64,000 bases of DNA from Pedobacter xixiisoli (GCF_900215335.1 NZ_OCMT01000001.1:310001-374000); one strand, 5' to 3'. Shown: positions 1 through 9,473, numbered from the stretch's first letter. Notes: a model not told the origin generated them from the letters alone. Program-made: numbers and translations.

Positions 1-761
1 CCGCTTGCAGTTTTAACTTGTACTTTACAGCCAGTGCCGCTTGTATCTACAGACTCAACAGAAGAAGAAGTCATGATTTCGATACCATTTTTCTTTAAGC
101 TACGTAGCAATTGTTTTGAAACGTCTTCATCTTCTACAGGAACAATGTTTTCCATAAATTCTACGATGGTTACTTTTGTACCCATGGTAGCGTAGAAGTA
201 AGCAAATTCAACACCGATAGCACCAGAACCAACTACAACCATAGATTTAGGTTGTTGAGGCAATACCATTGCCTGGCGGTAACCGATTACTTTTTTGCCA
301 TCTTGCTTTAAATTAGGTAATTCTCTAGAACGAGCACCAGTAGCAATAATTATGTTTTTAGCAGAAAGCTCTTTTTGAGAACCATCAGCACCTTTAACTT
401 CAACTTTGTTACCAGCTTTAACTTTGCCAGTACCAATTACTACATCAATTTTGTTCTTCTTCATTAAGAATTGAACGCCTTTGCTCATTCCTTCAGCAAC
501 ACCACGACTGCGTTTTACCACTGCATCAAAATCAGCTTTTGCTTCTGAAGTAGTGATGCCGTAATCGGCAGCATGATTGATATATTCGAAAACCTGCGCA
601 CTTTTTAATAAGGCTTTGGTAGGGATACAGCCCCAGTTAAGGCAAATTCCACCTAATGATTCGCGTTCAACAATAGCAACTTTCATTCCTAACTGTGAAG
701 CTCTAATGGCAGTAACATATCCGCCCGGACCGCTACCCAATACAACTAAATCGTAGTTCAT
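1..761 (-). CDS. lpdA: Dihydrolipoyl dehydrogenase (E3), C-terminal part cut by window edge
   Basis: FAD-dependent disulfide oxidoreductase that reoxidises lipoamide in the 2-oxoacid dehydrogenase complexes and the glycine cleavage system; cytoplasmic. About 253 residues are visible from the ATG at 761. The N-terminus has the FAD-binding motif GSGPGGY (residues 9-15) and the redox-active disulfide in GGICLNWGCIPTKAL. A second Rossmann motif (VVVGSGAIGVEFA) for NAD(P) follows further on. The dimerisation domain with the catalytic His-Glu lies beyond the left edge. The gene is transcribed away from the Oar-like receptor, so the spacer to its right is a divergent promoter region. The family call is secure; which complex it serves cannot be told here. 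Confidence 0.95.
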   Translation of the reverse strand, partial: MNYDLVVLGSGPGGYVTAIRASQLGMKVAIVERESLGGICLNWGCIPTKALLKSAQVFEYINHAADYGITTSEAKADFDAVVKRSRGVAEGMSKGVQFLMKKNKIDVVIGTGKVKAGNKVEVKGADGSQKELSAKNIIIATGARSRELPNLKQDGKKVIGYRQAMVLPQQPKSMVVVGSGAIGVEFAYFYATMGTKVTIVEFMENIVPVEDEDVSKQLLRSLKKNGIEIMTSSSVESVDTSGTGCKVQVKTAS

Positions 762-1101
762 ATTCTTGTTTATAAGGAAAATTAACGTAATAATTTGCTG
801 CCAAAATTAGAAAAAATGTTGATTAAATCACGATGTGTTGGCGTAACGTAATTGTAATAAAGCAGTGCTGTAAATGAAAGAATGGTAAAATATAGATTAA
901 AATATTGTTAAAGTTGGATTTAATGTATTGTATCCTTGTGGCTTACACGCTTTTAGAGTAGTGTTAAGTGTGGAAAAGTTTTGAGATAATTAATAATTAT
1001 TTAACATTGGAATAAGTGGAAGCATGAAATTATTATCTAGATTTGTGGCGTTATTTTAACATATTTTAACAAAACAATTAAAATTCATTTTACAAAAGAG
1101 C
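762..1101. other. Divergent intergenic region lpdA / Oar-like receptor
   Basis: A 340-bp AT-rich spacer between two divergently transcribed genes. It should hold promoters for both. Apart from one good -7 element on the + strand I see no gene, hairpin or repeat in it. Confidence 0.6.
1038..1045 (+). promoter_or_regulatory. Candidate Bacteroidota -7 promoter element
   Basis: TAGATTTG matches the TAnnTTTG consensus of the Bacteroidota housekeeping sigma factor. It lies about 57 bp before the receptor ATG. No clear TTTG -33 box is seen at the expected distance, so the call rests on the -7 element alone. Confidence 0.4.
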
Positions 1102-4100
1102 ATGAAAAAATCTTTACTATTAAAAATTGTATCGGTTATTCTTGTCGTAGTTGGTTTTATCGGTGCCGCAAGTGCGCAGGTAACTACTTCATCTATGACG
1201 GGTACAATAAAGGATGCAACAGAGTCTTTACCTGGTGCTGGGATAAAGGCAACCCATACACCAACTGGGACAGTTTACACTACAACTACTAACAATGATG
1301 GTAGATTTACTATCCCAAATGCGAGAGTTGGTGGTCCATACAAACTGGAAATCAGTTTTGTTGGTTACCAAACAAAAACTGTTGAGGATGTGTATTTGAA
1401 GTTAGGAGAAGCATCTGTTATAAATATTGTTCTTGATAACAGTGTTAATACCTTGAAGGATGTTGTTATCACTGGTACGACTTCAGGAAATAAATCTAAA
1501 ACAGGTTCTGCAACGTCAATTTCTAAAAAACAAATAGAAGAATTGCCTGCAATCTCTAGAAGTTTAACTGATTTAACAAGGTTAACACCACAATCGAGTT
1601 CTGCTGGAAATGGGTTTTCATTTGCAGGAAGAAATGCATTGTTTAATTCATTGACTTTGGACGGTGCTCAGATGAATAACGTATTTGGTCTTTCTTCTTT
1701 GCCTGGTGGGCAAACTGGAGCGCAACCGTTTACTTTAGATGCGTTAGAAGAGCTTCAAATTAACTTGGCTCCTTATGACGTGAAACAAAGTGGTTTTACT
1801 GGTGCAGGCGTTAACGCTGTAACTAAATCTGGAACAAATAAATTTTCTGGATCTATTTATACTTATTACAAAGATCAGAACTTGCAAGGTTATAAAGTAG
1901 GAGATTTTACCGTACCTAAGGATGCTGGCGCTTCTTTCATCAACAAACAATTTGGTTTCAGATTTGGCGGTCCTATTGTAAAGAACAAGTTGTTCTTTTT
2001 TGTTAATGGAGAAATGAGTAGGAGAGCTGCTCCATTCTCTACAATTCAAGTGAACCGTGGAACAACTGGTACTGGTATCTCTAGAGTAACGTATAATGAT
2101 ATGTTAACCGTGAAAAATCTTGTTGCTTCAAGATTTGGGTATGATGCTGGAGAAATAGATAATTATAGTAACCTTACAGAAGCAGATAATTTAACTGCAA
2201 GATTAGATTGGAACATTAGTAACTCTCAAAAACTTACAATTAGATATAATTACCTAAACTCTTTTGATGATAAATCTCCAAGTGGTTCAGGTGCAAGGGT
2301 TGGAAGGGGGCCTAGTTTGACTTCCATGATTTTTTCAAATCTTCGTTATAAACAATATAACAACTTAAAGTCGATAACTGCTGAGTTAAATTCGAGATTT
2401 GGAAGTAAATTTGCTAACAATCTACAATTGATTTATTCTGGATTTAGAGATTACAGAGAGCAAAATGGTGGAGCGTTCCCGTTAGTTGATATAGAGGACG
2501 GTGCAAATGGAAACTATATTTCTTTAGGTGCAGAACCATTTAGTGGTTTAAATAGATTAAATCAAGATATCTATACGTTGAATAACAACTTTAATATTTT
2601 TGCTGGTAACCATACTATTACCATTGGAGGTACGGTTGGATATCAAAAGTTTGCTAATGCATTCGCACAATTCTATAGTGGACAATTTAGATATAGAAGT
2701 CTTTCTGATTTCATAGCTGCTGCTAATGGAAATACATCTATTGTTCCACTTCAATATCAGTTGACTTACTCTGCTGATCCTAACAATCCAACACCTTATG
2801 CTACTTTCAGTCAAATGCCATTGGCTGCTTATGTACAAGATGAATGGTATGTAAAGCCGAATTTTAAGTTGTCTTACGGACTTAGGGTAGATGCGCCTAT
2901 TTATACAGCGGATATTCCTTCTAATCCGCTAGTTACCGCTATGAGTTTTAGAGACGGTGAAAAGTTAGACGTGGGTAAGTTGCCGAAAACTCAATTTTTA
3001 TTTTCTCCACGTTTAGGATTTAACTGGGACGTTTTTAACAATACAAACTTAATTGTTAGAGGTGGTTCGGGTATATTTACTGGAGCATCGACAGGAGTTT
3101 GGTTAACTAATCAAGCTGGAAATACTGGATTAATGTTTGGACAAGATTTTTTAACAAATCCTACGAACCGTCCTTTTAATCCTAATCCGTCTGCTTATAT
3201 TCCATCAAATGTTAGCATCCCTTCAACATTTGCAATTAATTTAACGTCACCTGACTTTAAATTGCCTCAGATATGGAGATCTAGCTTGGCTGTTGATTAT
3301 AAACTTCCAGGTGGTATCTTGGGTACTCTTGAAGGTATGTACACTAATTCTATTAACGAAGTGTATCACAGGAATGCGAATTTAGTTAACTCGGCAGCTA
3401 GTTATTCTGGCGCTGGAGATACTCGTCCGTATTTTCCAGGTGTATCTACAGGTGCAAATTCAAATGCTGGTCCTAACAGGGTTAATTCTACTATTACTAA
3501 TGCAATCGTGTTAGATAATACTTCATTGGGATATGCTTACAATGTAACGGCTCAACTTCAAAAGAGATTTGGAGAAATTGCAAACGTAATGGTTGCTTAT
3601 ACTAGAAGTGATGCAAGAGATATTACTTCAAATCCTGGTTCACAAGCTAATTCAGCATTTTCGGGTAATCCAGTTGTGGGAGATCCTAACAAACCTGTTT
3701 TAGCTTACAGTAGTTTTGTAGTTAAAAATAGAGTAATAGCATCTGTTAATTTTAATGTTAAATTAATCCCGAATTCTCCAACATCTATTGGTTTGATTTA
3801 TGAAGGATCTCCTTATGGTGATGGATTCGGAAATACTAGGTTTTCTTACCAAGTTTCAGGTGACGTAAATGCTGATGGAAATTCTAACGACCTAATGTAC
3901 GTACCAAGAGATATTAATGATATTCAATTACAAGCTATTACTGGGGCTAATCCTATGACTGTACAAGCTCAATGGGATAGGTTGAATAGTTACATTGAGC
4001 AAGATGAGTATTTACGTACTAGAAGAGGACAATATGCTGAGAGGAATGGTGCAGAATATCCTTGGGCTAATCGTTTTGATATTAGATTTATGCAAGAAAT

Positions 4101-4365
4101 TAGAACTATTTTTGGAAAAGAAAATGGAAATAGATTTCAGTTTAGCGTAGATATTATCAACTTTGGTAACTTATTGAATAAAAACTGGGGAATTACAAAA
4201 GTACCTTCGTTAACAACTCCGGTAGTTTATCAAGGTAGGGACGCCGCAACTAATAGACCTAAATATACTTTGAATACGAATTTAGGAAATTCAACATTTA
4301 GAGATAACACAAATTTTGGATCTAGATATCAAATTCAAGTAGGAGCTAGATATTCTTTCAACTAA
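1102..4365 (+). CDS. Oar-like TonB-dependent outer-membrane receptor
   Basis: Outer-membrane beta-barrel of the TonB-dependent receptor superfamily, 1087 aa. It starts with a signal peptide ending near AASAQ (about residue 26). A carboxypeptidase-regulatory-like beta-sandwich follows (about 30-115, with GTIKDA and GRFTIPNARVGG), then a plug region with SLTDLTRLTP and FAGRNALFNSLTLDGAQMNN. This plug signature is typical of Oar/OmpA-related receptors rather than SusC. The barrel ends in alternating aromatic strands and terminates in RYSFN, as expected for an outer-membrane protein. No SusD partner lies beside it, so it is not a classical SusC. A strong intrinsic terminator follows the stop, so it is probably monocistronic. 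The ligand is unknown; Oar-type proteins are often abundant, and peptide or protein import has been suggested for some. Confidence 0.85.
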   Translation: MKKSLLLKIVSVILVVVGFIGAASAQVTTSSMTGTIKDATESLPGAGIKATHTPTGTVYTTTTNNDGRFTIPNARVGGPYKLEISFVGYQTKTVEDVYLKLGEASVINIVLDNSVNTLKDVVITGTTSGNKSKTGSATSISKKQIEELPAISRSLTDLTRLTPQSSSAGNGFSFAGRNALFNSLTLDGAQMNNVFGLSSLPGGQTGAQPFTLDALEELQINLAPYDVKQSGFTGAGVNAVTKSGTNKFSGSIYTYYKDQNLQGYKVGDFTVPKDAGASFINKQFGFRFGGPIVKNKLFFFVNGEMSRRAAPFSTIQVNRGTTGTGISRVTYNDMLTVKNLVASRFGYDAGEIDNYSNLTEADNLTARLDWNISNSQKLTIRYNYLNSFDDKSPSGSGARVGRGPSLTSMIFSNLRYKQYNNLKSITAELNSRFGSKFANNLQLIYSGFRDYREQNGGAFPLVDIEDGANGNYISLGAEPFSGLNRLNQDIYTLNNNFNIFAGNHTITIGGTVGYQKFANAFAQFYSGQFRYRSLSDFIAAANGNTSIVPLQYQLTYSADPNNPTPYATFSQMPLAAYVQDEWYVKPNFKLSYGLRVDAPIYTADIPSNPLVTAMSFRDGEKLDVGKLPKTQFLFSPRLGFNWDVFNNTNLIVRGGSGIFTGASTGVWLTNQAGNTGLMFGQDFLTNPTNRPFNPNPSAYIPSNVSIPSTFAINLTSPDFKLPQIWRSSLAVDYKLPGGILGTLEGMYTNSINEVYHRNANLVNSAASYSGAGDTRPYFPGVSTGANSNAGPNRVNSTITNAIVLDNTSLGYAYNVTAQLQKRFGEIANVMVAYTRSDARDITSNPGSQANSAFSGNPVVGDPNKPVLAYSSFVVKNRVIASVNFNVKLIPNSPTSIGLIYEGSPYGDGFGNTRFSYQVSGDVNADGNSNDLMYVPRDINDIQLQAITGANPMTVQAQWDRLNSYIEQDEYLRTRRGQYAERNGAEYPWANRFDIRFMQEIRTIFGKENGNRFQFSVDIINFGNLLNKNWGITKVPSLTTPVVYQGRDAATNRPKYTLNTNLGNSTFRDNTNFGSRYQIQVGARYSFN

Positions 4366-4392
4366 TCTGTAAATAGTACAATAAAATATCTA

Positions 4393-4422
4393 AATCCCCA
4401 AGCAATCGCTTGGGGATTTTTT
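4393..4422 (+). terminator. Intrinsic terminator after the Oar-like receptor
   Basis: Perfect 11-bp stem (AATCCCCAAGC / GCTTGGGGATT) with an AATC loop, followed by a T-run. It begins 27 bp after the receptor stop. It also argues against a TTG start for the next gene at 4410, which would fall inside this hairpin. Confidence 0.85.
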
Positions 4423-4463
4423 CGTTTATAGCTAACTTAGAAAAAACCTTTAACCCCAAAACC

Positions 4464-5318
4464 ATGGACCAGAAAATAATCAACCTTTACGATTCTTATA
4501 CGCACAGTCAAATTAGTCGTAAGGATTTTATGAAGAAGCTAGCTATTTTAACCGGGAGTACGGCATTAGCTTTAACCATCTTGCCAAGTTTAGAAAGTAA
4601 CTATGCCTCAGCAGCGACGGTTAAAGACAGCGAAGTATTTAGTGAAGAAATCACTTTTCCTGGAATAGAAGGAGATATGAAAGGTTTGTTCGCCATGCCG
4701 AAAGGAAATAAAAAGAAGTTGGGTACGGTAGTAGTTATTCATGAAAACAGGGGTTTAACTCCGCATATTAAAGATGTAACTAAGCGGGTAGCGTTAGCTG
4801 GTTTTGTTGCGCTTGGGGTAGATGCTCTTTCGCCATTTGGCGGTACACCAGAAGATGAAAACAAAGGTAGGGAGTTAATTGGTAAACTGGATGCAGATAA
4901 AAACTTGCAAAATTATTTAAAGGCACTTGATTTTTTGAGAACGCACAAGTATGGTAATGGAAAAACAGGCTGTGTAGGTTTTTGCTGGGGTGGGGCAATG
5001 GCTAATAAATTAGCAGTAAACGATCCTCAGCTAAATGCTGCAGTAGCTTATTACGGTTCGCAAGCAAAAGCAGAGGATGTACCTAAAATTAAAGCCAGCC
5101 TGTTATTGCAATATGGAGGACTGGATGAACGTATCAACGCCGGTATCCCAGCTTATGAAGAGGCTTTGAAAGCTAATCATATCGATTATCAATTGTATAT
5201 ATATGAAGGTGTGAACCACGCTTTTAATAACGATACAGCACCTACGAGATATAATGAAGCTGCAGCTAAACTAGCTTGGCAACGAACAATTGATCTGTTT
5301 AAGAAGAAGTTGGGTTAA
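4464..5318 (+). CDS. Exported dienelactone hydrolase-family alpha/beta hydrolase
   Basis: Alpha/beta hydrolase of the dienelactone hydrolase (DLH) family, 284 aa from the ATG at 4464. An upstream in-frame TTG at 4410 lies inside the preceding terminator and was rejected. The N-terminus has a Tat-like motif SRKDFMKK followed by a hydrophobic stretch and an A-rich end (SNYASAA), so the protein is probably exported; the usual RR pair is RK here. The catalytic triad is visible: Cys nucleophile in GFCWGG, Asp in the GGLDER loop, His in GVNHAFNND. DLH proteins hydrolyse enol-lactones or esters; the true substrate is unknown. The gene stands alone and converges on purM. Confidence 0.85.
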   Translation: MDQKIINLYDSYTHSQISRKDFMKKLAILTGSTALALTILPSLESNYASAATVKDSEVFSEEITFPGIEGDMKGLFAMPKGNKKKLGTVVVIHENRGLTPHIKDVTKRVALAGFVALGVDALSPFGGTPEDENKGRELIGKLDADKNLQNYLKALDFLRTHKYGNGKTGCVGFCWGGAMANKLAVNDPQLNAAVAYYGSQAKAEDVPKIKASLLLQYGGLDERINAGIPAYEEALKANHIDYQLYIYEGVNHAFNNDTAPTRYNEAAAKLAWQRTIDLFKKKLG

Positions 5319-5329
5319 AATAGAATCGT

Positions 5330-5426
5330 CGTCATTTCGACTGCAGCGAAGCGGAACGGAGAAATCTTTGAATTTAAATTTTATAGTTACATTTTTCAAA
5401 GATCTCTCCATAAAGTCGAGATGACG
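5330..5426. repeat. Dispersed imperfect inverted repeat between convergent genes
   Basis: Outer arms CGTCATTTCGACT (5330-5342) and AGTCGAGATGACG (5414-5426) pair with one wobble. Inner arms around GGAGAAATCTTTGAA and TTCAAAGATCTCTCC pair with one mismatch. The palindrome fills the gap between a + gene and purM on the - strand and could fold at both 3' ends. Similar CGTCATTTCGACT elements are known as dispersed repeats in Bacteroidota genomes. Confidence 0.6.
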
Positions 5427-5436
5427 GAGATAGAGT

Positions 5437-6621
5437 CTAATTATAAACAAACTCCCCAAATTCGCTTTGTATCGTTACTTGCTTACCATTCTCCGCATTT
5501 TCTACGCGACCGATAATTTGTGCATCAATGTTGAAGCTTTTCGAAATAGCAATGATATCTTCTGCAATTTCTGCTGGCACATAAAGCTCCATTCTATGTC
5601 CCATATTAAATACTTTGTACATTTCTTTCCAATCGGTGCCAGATTGCTCCTGTATCAATTTAAATAGGGGAGGAAGTGAAAATAGATTATCTTTAATTAC
5701 GTGTACATCTTCATTAACGAAGTGTAGTACTTTAGTTTGTGCACCACCACTGCAATGAACAATACCATCAATTTGACTACGATATTTATCTAAAATTTGT
5801 TTAATCACGGGAGCATAAGTACGCGTTGGAGATAATACCAATTTGCCCGCAGTTACGCTTTCTGAATCGTTAATTTGTACTAAATCGGTCAGCTGCTTGC
5901 CACCAGAAAATACCAAGTCAAAAGGAACGCCAGGGTCAAAGCTTTCTGGGTATTTGTTGGCGATAGATTTTTCGAAAACATCATGACGAGCAGAAGTTAA
6001 GCCATTAGAGCCCATACCTCCATTGTATTCACTTTCGTAAGTAGCTTTTCCATAAGATGCTAAACCAACTACTACATTGCCAGCTTTGATGTTGTCGTTG
6101 CTGATTACCTCATCACGTTTCATACGGCAGGTAACGGTGCTGTCTACGATGATGGTACGTACCAAATCACCAACATCTGCAGTTTCGCCTCCAGTAGAGT
6201 AAATTGAAATGCCCAGTTCTCTAAGTTCTGCTAAAATTTCTTCTGTTCCGTTAATGATGGCAGCAATTACCTCACCTGGAATTAAGTTTTTGTTACGGCC
6301 AATAGTAGATGATAGCAAGATTTGATCAGTAGCGCCAACGCAAATCAAATCATCGATGTTCATAATGATGGCATCTTGCGCAATACCTTTCCAAACTGAT
6401 AAATCTCCAGTTTCTTTCCAATAGGTATAAGCTAATGACGATTTGGTACCAGCACCATCGGCATGCATGATATTGCAAAAATCAGGATCATTGCCCAATA
6501 TATCTGGAATGATTTTGCAGAATGCTTTAGGGAAAATTCCTTTGTCGATGTTTTTGATGGCTGCATGTACATCTTCTTTAGATGCAGACACGCCACGTTG
6601 GTTGTACCTATTGTCGCTCAT
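5437..6621 (-). CDS. purM: Phosphoribosylformylglycinamidine cyclo-ligase (AIR synthase)
   Basis: ATP-dependent ring closure of FGAM to AIR, the fifth step of purine synthesis; cytoplasmic. The 394-aa protein shows the PurM fold: N-terminal YNQRGVSASKEDV, the HADGAGTKSSLA nucleotide and substrate loop (about residues 54-65), NIDDLICVGA, the STGGETADVGDLV glycine-rich loop, and the C-terminal ATP-binding half. Its length is nearer the roughly 390-aa form I associate with this phylum than the roughly 345 aa of E. coli. The ATG at 6621 gives the expected N-terminus. It is not in an operon with purL, which lies about 13 kb away on the same strand. A repeat element follows its stop. Confidence 0.92.
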   Translation of the reverse strand: MSDNRYNQRGVSASKEDVHAAIKNIDKGIFPKAFCKIIPDILGNDPDFCNIMHADGAGTKSSLAYTYWKETGDLSVWKGIAQDAIIMNIDDLICVGATDQILLSSTIGRNKNLIPGEVIAAIINGTEEILAELRELGISIYSTGGETADVGDLVRTIIVDSTVTCRMKRDEVISNDNIKAGNVVVGLASYGKATYESEYNGGMGSNGLTSARHDVFEKSIANKYPESFDPGVPFDLVFSGGKQLTDLVQINDSESVTAGKLVLSPTRTYAPVIKQILDKYRSQIDGIVHCSGGAQTKVLHFVNEDVHVIKDNLFSLPPLFKLIQEQSGTDWKEMYKVFNMGHRMELYVPAEIAEDIIAISKSFNIDAQIIGRVENAENGKQVTIQSEFGEFVYN

Positions 6622-6786
6622 AATTGCTGCAAAGATAGGTTTTTAAGCCGAAAGGATAAAGCTGAAAGCGCAAAGAAATAGCTAAGATTTAAGGTGTTTT
6701 ATTTTTAGAAAAGCAGAGTCAGAAGTAGTTTTATTGTTAGTCGGGCTTTACGTTTTAATCTTTTTGTTAAAGTTACAGCTGCGCAA

Positions 6787-6868
6787 GACTTCGTAAGTTT
6801 AATTTTTGTTGTTTATTGTTCTTCAATGCTGAAATTGATGGCTTCGCCGTTTAAAAACTTACGAAGTC
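6787..6868. repeat. Inverted repeat, 14-bp arms
   Basis: GACTTCGTAAGTTT at 6787-6800 is the exact reverse complement of 6855-6868, with a 54-bp spacer. It lies in the gene-free stretch between purM and glnN. Function unknown; probably a dispersed repeat or mobile-element remnant. Confidence 0.6.
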
Positions 6869-7005
6869 TGAGATTTAGCGCAACAAAAAGTATTACCACT
6901 TCAATCCCGTTTAGTTAACTAGGGTTTTTGCAAGTAAACCGAACATAGTAGCATTTTCGGTTGTGTAGTAAACCCGATTGCAGCGGAAATACTTTTGCAG
7001 GGGTT

Positions 7006-7054
7006 AAACCTCATAGGTTTGAAAGGCATTAAGTAGAGCAAACCTATGAGGTTT
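7006..7054. repeat. Perfect 16-bp inverted repeat (hairpin)
   Basis: AAACCTCATAGGTTTG (7006-7021) and its exact reverse complement (7039-7054) enclose a 17-bp loop. No coding region is near. The form suits a dispersed palindromic repeat or a transcriptional stop. Confidence 0.65.
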
Positions 7055-7182
7055 TATTGTAGGGCAAAAGATTACAGCAGAAAGCGGGGTTGACTTTGAT
7101 TTCAAGATTGATTTTGTTTTTCAAAAAAATAAAGAATAACAGATGCTTCGACCACCTGTTCAGATTTATAGATTTGATAAAC

Positions 7183-7212
7183 AAAAAAGGTGCAAAGTAA
7201 ACCTTGCACCTT
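7183..7212 (-). terminator. Intrinsic terminator of glnN
   Basis: Read on the - strand, a 9-bp stem (AAGGTGCAA / TTGCACCTT) with an 8-nt loop is followed by a T-run, given by the A-run at 7183-7188 on the + strand. It starts about 24 bp after the glnN stop. Confidence 0.8.
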
Positions 7213-7235
7213 CATATTTAGGAAAAATTTGCTTC

Positions 7236-9419
7236 TTATTTTAAGAATAATAGTTCTCTTAATTTAGGCAATGGCCATACGCTATCGTCAACAATTTGCT
7301 CTAATTTGTCAACATTGTAACGGATAGTGTCAAAGTAAACTTTTACTTTTTCGTCGTAACCGATTGCTTTTTCGCGGGTATCTTCTTCTTTGTTCACTAC
7401 TTTACGTTCTTCTAGCATTTTGTCGATGCTGGTTTTAACGATTGATAAGTGACTAGACAGTTTCTCGATAATTGCCAATGGCGTAGCTAAGGCTTCTTTG
7501 CTTAAGCCAAGTTCCTTTAATCCTTTAGCGTTCTCGATTAATGAGTTTTGGTAAGCAATAACCGCTGGAATAATTTGGCTATTTGCTACATCGCCCATTA
7601 CACGAGCCTCGATTTGAAGTTTTTTGTAGAAGTTCTCCAACAAAATTTCGTGACGAGCATGTAGTTCGCGTTTGCTGAATACATTGGTTCTAGTGAAAAG
7701 TTCTTCAGTTTTCTCGCTAACATAAGCATCAAGTGCTTTAGGTGTAGTTTTGATGTTAGATAAACCGCGTTTTTCTGCCTCTTCTGCCCACTCATCGCTG
7801 TAGCCATTACCTTCAAAACGGATAGCTTTAGATTCTTTGATGTAACGTTTGATAACTGTCATTAAAGCAACGTCTTTTTTGTCGCCTTTTTTAATCAATT
7901 TATCTACATCTATCTTAAATTTATTTAACTGGTCTGCAACGATAGCGTTTAATACAGTCATTGGAGCAGAAGAGTTAGCTGTAGAACCTACCGCTCTTAA
8001 CTCGAATTTGTTACCAGTAAAGGCAAAAGGAGAAGTACGGTTACGGTCGGTGTTATCTAATAAGATTTGAGGGATTTTAGGGATGCCTAACCATAAAGAG
8101 TTATCCTCTTTTAGTTTTTTGCTTAAGCGTGAGTGCTCAATTTCATCCAAAATCTCATCTAATTGTTGACCTAAGAAGATAGAAATGATTGCTGGCGGAG
8201 CTTCGTTAGCACCTAAACGGTGGTCGTTGCTTACTGATGCAATACTTGCTCTTAATAAATCTGCATGCTCATGAACAGCTTTAATCGTGTTAACGAAGAA
8301 AGTTAAGAACATTAAGTTGTTTTTAGGCGTTTTGCCTGGTGCTAATAAGTTTTTACCAGTATCAGTAATTAACGACCAGTTATTGTGTTTACCAGAACCG
8401 TTGATGCCTGCGTATGGTTTCTCGTGCAATAATACTTTAAAGTTGTGACGACGAGCAACTTTTTCCATTACGTCCATCAACAATTGGTTGTGGTCGATGG
8501 CCAAGTTGATTTCTTCGTAAATAGGCGCACATTCAAATTGAGAAGGAGCTACCTCGTTGTGGCGAGTTTTTAAAGGAATACCTAATTTCAAGGCTTCGTT
8601 TTCGAAATCTACCATGTAAGCAAATACACGCTCCGGAATAGAACCAAAGTAGTGATCTTCTAATTGTTGTCCTTTTGCAGACATGTGGCCAAATAAAGCA
8701 CGACCAGTTAATACTAAATCTGGACGAGCGTTAAATAAAGCTAAGTCTACTAAGAAATATTCTTGTTCGATACCTAGAGATGCATTTACTTTAGATATGC
8801 TTTTGTCGAAAAATTGGCAAACGTCAACGGCTGCTTTATCAATAGCAGAAAGTGCTTTCAATAAAGGTGCTTTATAATCTAAAGCTTCACCTGTGTAGGC
8901 AACAAATACAGTTGGGATACAAAGTGTTTTACCAGCAGAGTTTTCCATAATGAAAGCTGGAGAAGAAGGATCCCAAGCAGTGTAACCACGAGCTTCGAAA
9001 GTGTTACGGATACCACCGTTAGGGAAACTTGAAGCATCTGGTTCTTGTTGTACCAAAGCACTACCCGCAAAACGCTCAATAGCGCCATCACCACTTGGCT
9101 CAAAGAAAGCATCGTGTTTCTCTGCAGTTGAACCTGTTAATGGTTGAAACCAGTGCGTATAGTGAGTTACGCCCTTTTCCATAGCCCAAGCTTTCATGGC
9201 TGCTGCAATTTGATTTGCATCGTCATGATTAATTAATTCACCCTGGTTAATCGAAGAAATTAGTTTTTCGAAAACATCTTTAGAAAGATATTCTCTCATC
9301 TTCTTTTTGTCGAAAACGTTCAGGCCGTAGAATTCTGAAATTTTGGCAGATGGTGAAGTTATTTCAGGGATTTCTCTGGTTTGTGCTTCTTTTAGTGCTA
9401 TGGTTCTTAAGCTTTTCAT
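7236..9419 (-). CDS. glnN: Glutamine synthetase type III
   Basis: ATP-dependent amidation of glutamate to glutamine; the main ammonium-assimilating synthetase in many Bacteroidota. The 727-aa length matches GSIII and is far above the roughly 450 aa of GSI. Typical GSIII stretches are seen: HYTHWFQPLTGSTAEKHD, GIEQEYFLVD, AGINGSGKHNNWS for the ATP/glutamate site, and NRTSPFAFTGNKFELRAVGS. The ATG at 9419 (MKSLRTIALKEAQ) was preferred to an upstream TTG at 9443. A 9-bp palindrome and a TAnnTTTG-like -7 element lie upstream. It is transcribed divergently from a TonB-type gene and ends in its own terminator. The GSIII assignment is firm. Confidence 0.95.
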   Translation of the reverse strand: MKSLRTIALKEAQTREIPEITSPSAKISEFYGLNVFDKKKMREYLSKDVFEKLISSINQGELINHDDANQIAAAMKAWAMEKGVTHYTHWFQPLTGSTAEKHDAFFEPSGDGAIERFAGSALVQQEPDASSFPNGGIRNTFEARGYTAWDPSSPAFIMENSAGKTLCIPTVFVAYTGEALDYKAPLLKALSAIDKAAVDVCQFFDKSISKVNASLGIEQEYFLVDLALFNARPDLVLTGRALFGHMSAKGQQLEDHYFGSIPERVFAYMVDFENEALKLGIPLKTRHNEVAPSQFECAPIYEEINLAIDHNQLLMDVMEKVARRHNFKVLLHEKPYAGINGSGKHNNWSLITDTGKNLLAPGKTPKNNLMFLTFFVNTIKAVHEHADLLRASIASVSNDHRLGANEAPPAIISIFLGQQLDEILDEIEHSRLSKKLKEDNSLWLGIPKIPQILLDNTDRNRTSPFAFTGNKFELRAVGSTANSSAPMTVLNAIVADQLNKFKIDVDKLIKKGDKKDVALMTVIKRYIKESKAIRFEGNGYSDEWAEEAEKRGLSNIKTTPKALDAYVSEKTEELFTRTNVFSKRELHARHEILLENFYKKLQIEARVMGDVANSQIIPAVIAYQNSLIENAKGLKELGLSKEALATPLAIIEKLSSHLSIVKTSIDKMLEERKVVNKEEDTREKAIGYDEKVKVYFDTIRYNVDKLEQIVDDSVWPLPKLRELLFLK

Positions 9420-9440
9420 TGATTTGTTTAAATTTTTATT

Positions 9441-9448
9441 CAAAAATA
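9441..9448 (-). promoter_or_regulatory. Candidate -7 element for glnN
   Basis: Read on the - strand, TATTTTTG matches TAnnTTTG and lies about 22 bp before the chosen glnN ATG. No clear -33 element is present, and the region is very AT-rich, so a chance match is possible. Confidence 0.3.
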
Positions 9449-9473
9449 TAATATTTTGTGATTTTTAGTGAAA

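Larger units (their letters stand above)
6622..7235. other. Long gene-free stretch with repeat remnants
   Basis: About 610 bp between purM and the end of glnN with no convincing gene. It contains the inverted pair 6787-6800 / 6855-6868 (GACTTCGTAAGTTT), the perfect 16-bp hairpin at 7006-7054, the glnN terminator at 7183-7212, and pieces (6736-6751, and CCCGATTGCAGCGG near 6973) that recur in altered form around 24111-24180. It looks like an accumulation of decayed dispersed repeats. Confidence 0.55.

Noticed and set aside
1006..1010. -33 box for the Oar-like receptor
   Set aside because: The nearest TTG-like sequence lies about 28 bp from the -7 element, too far for the usual spacing.
4410..4463. 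TTG start for the dienelactone hydrolase
   Set aside because: It lies inside the preceding intrinsic terminator and adds 18 residues with no family support.
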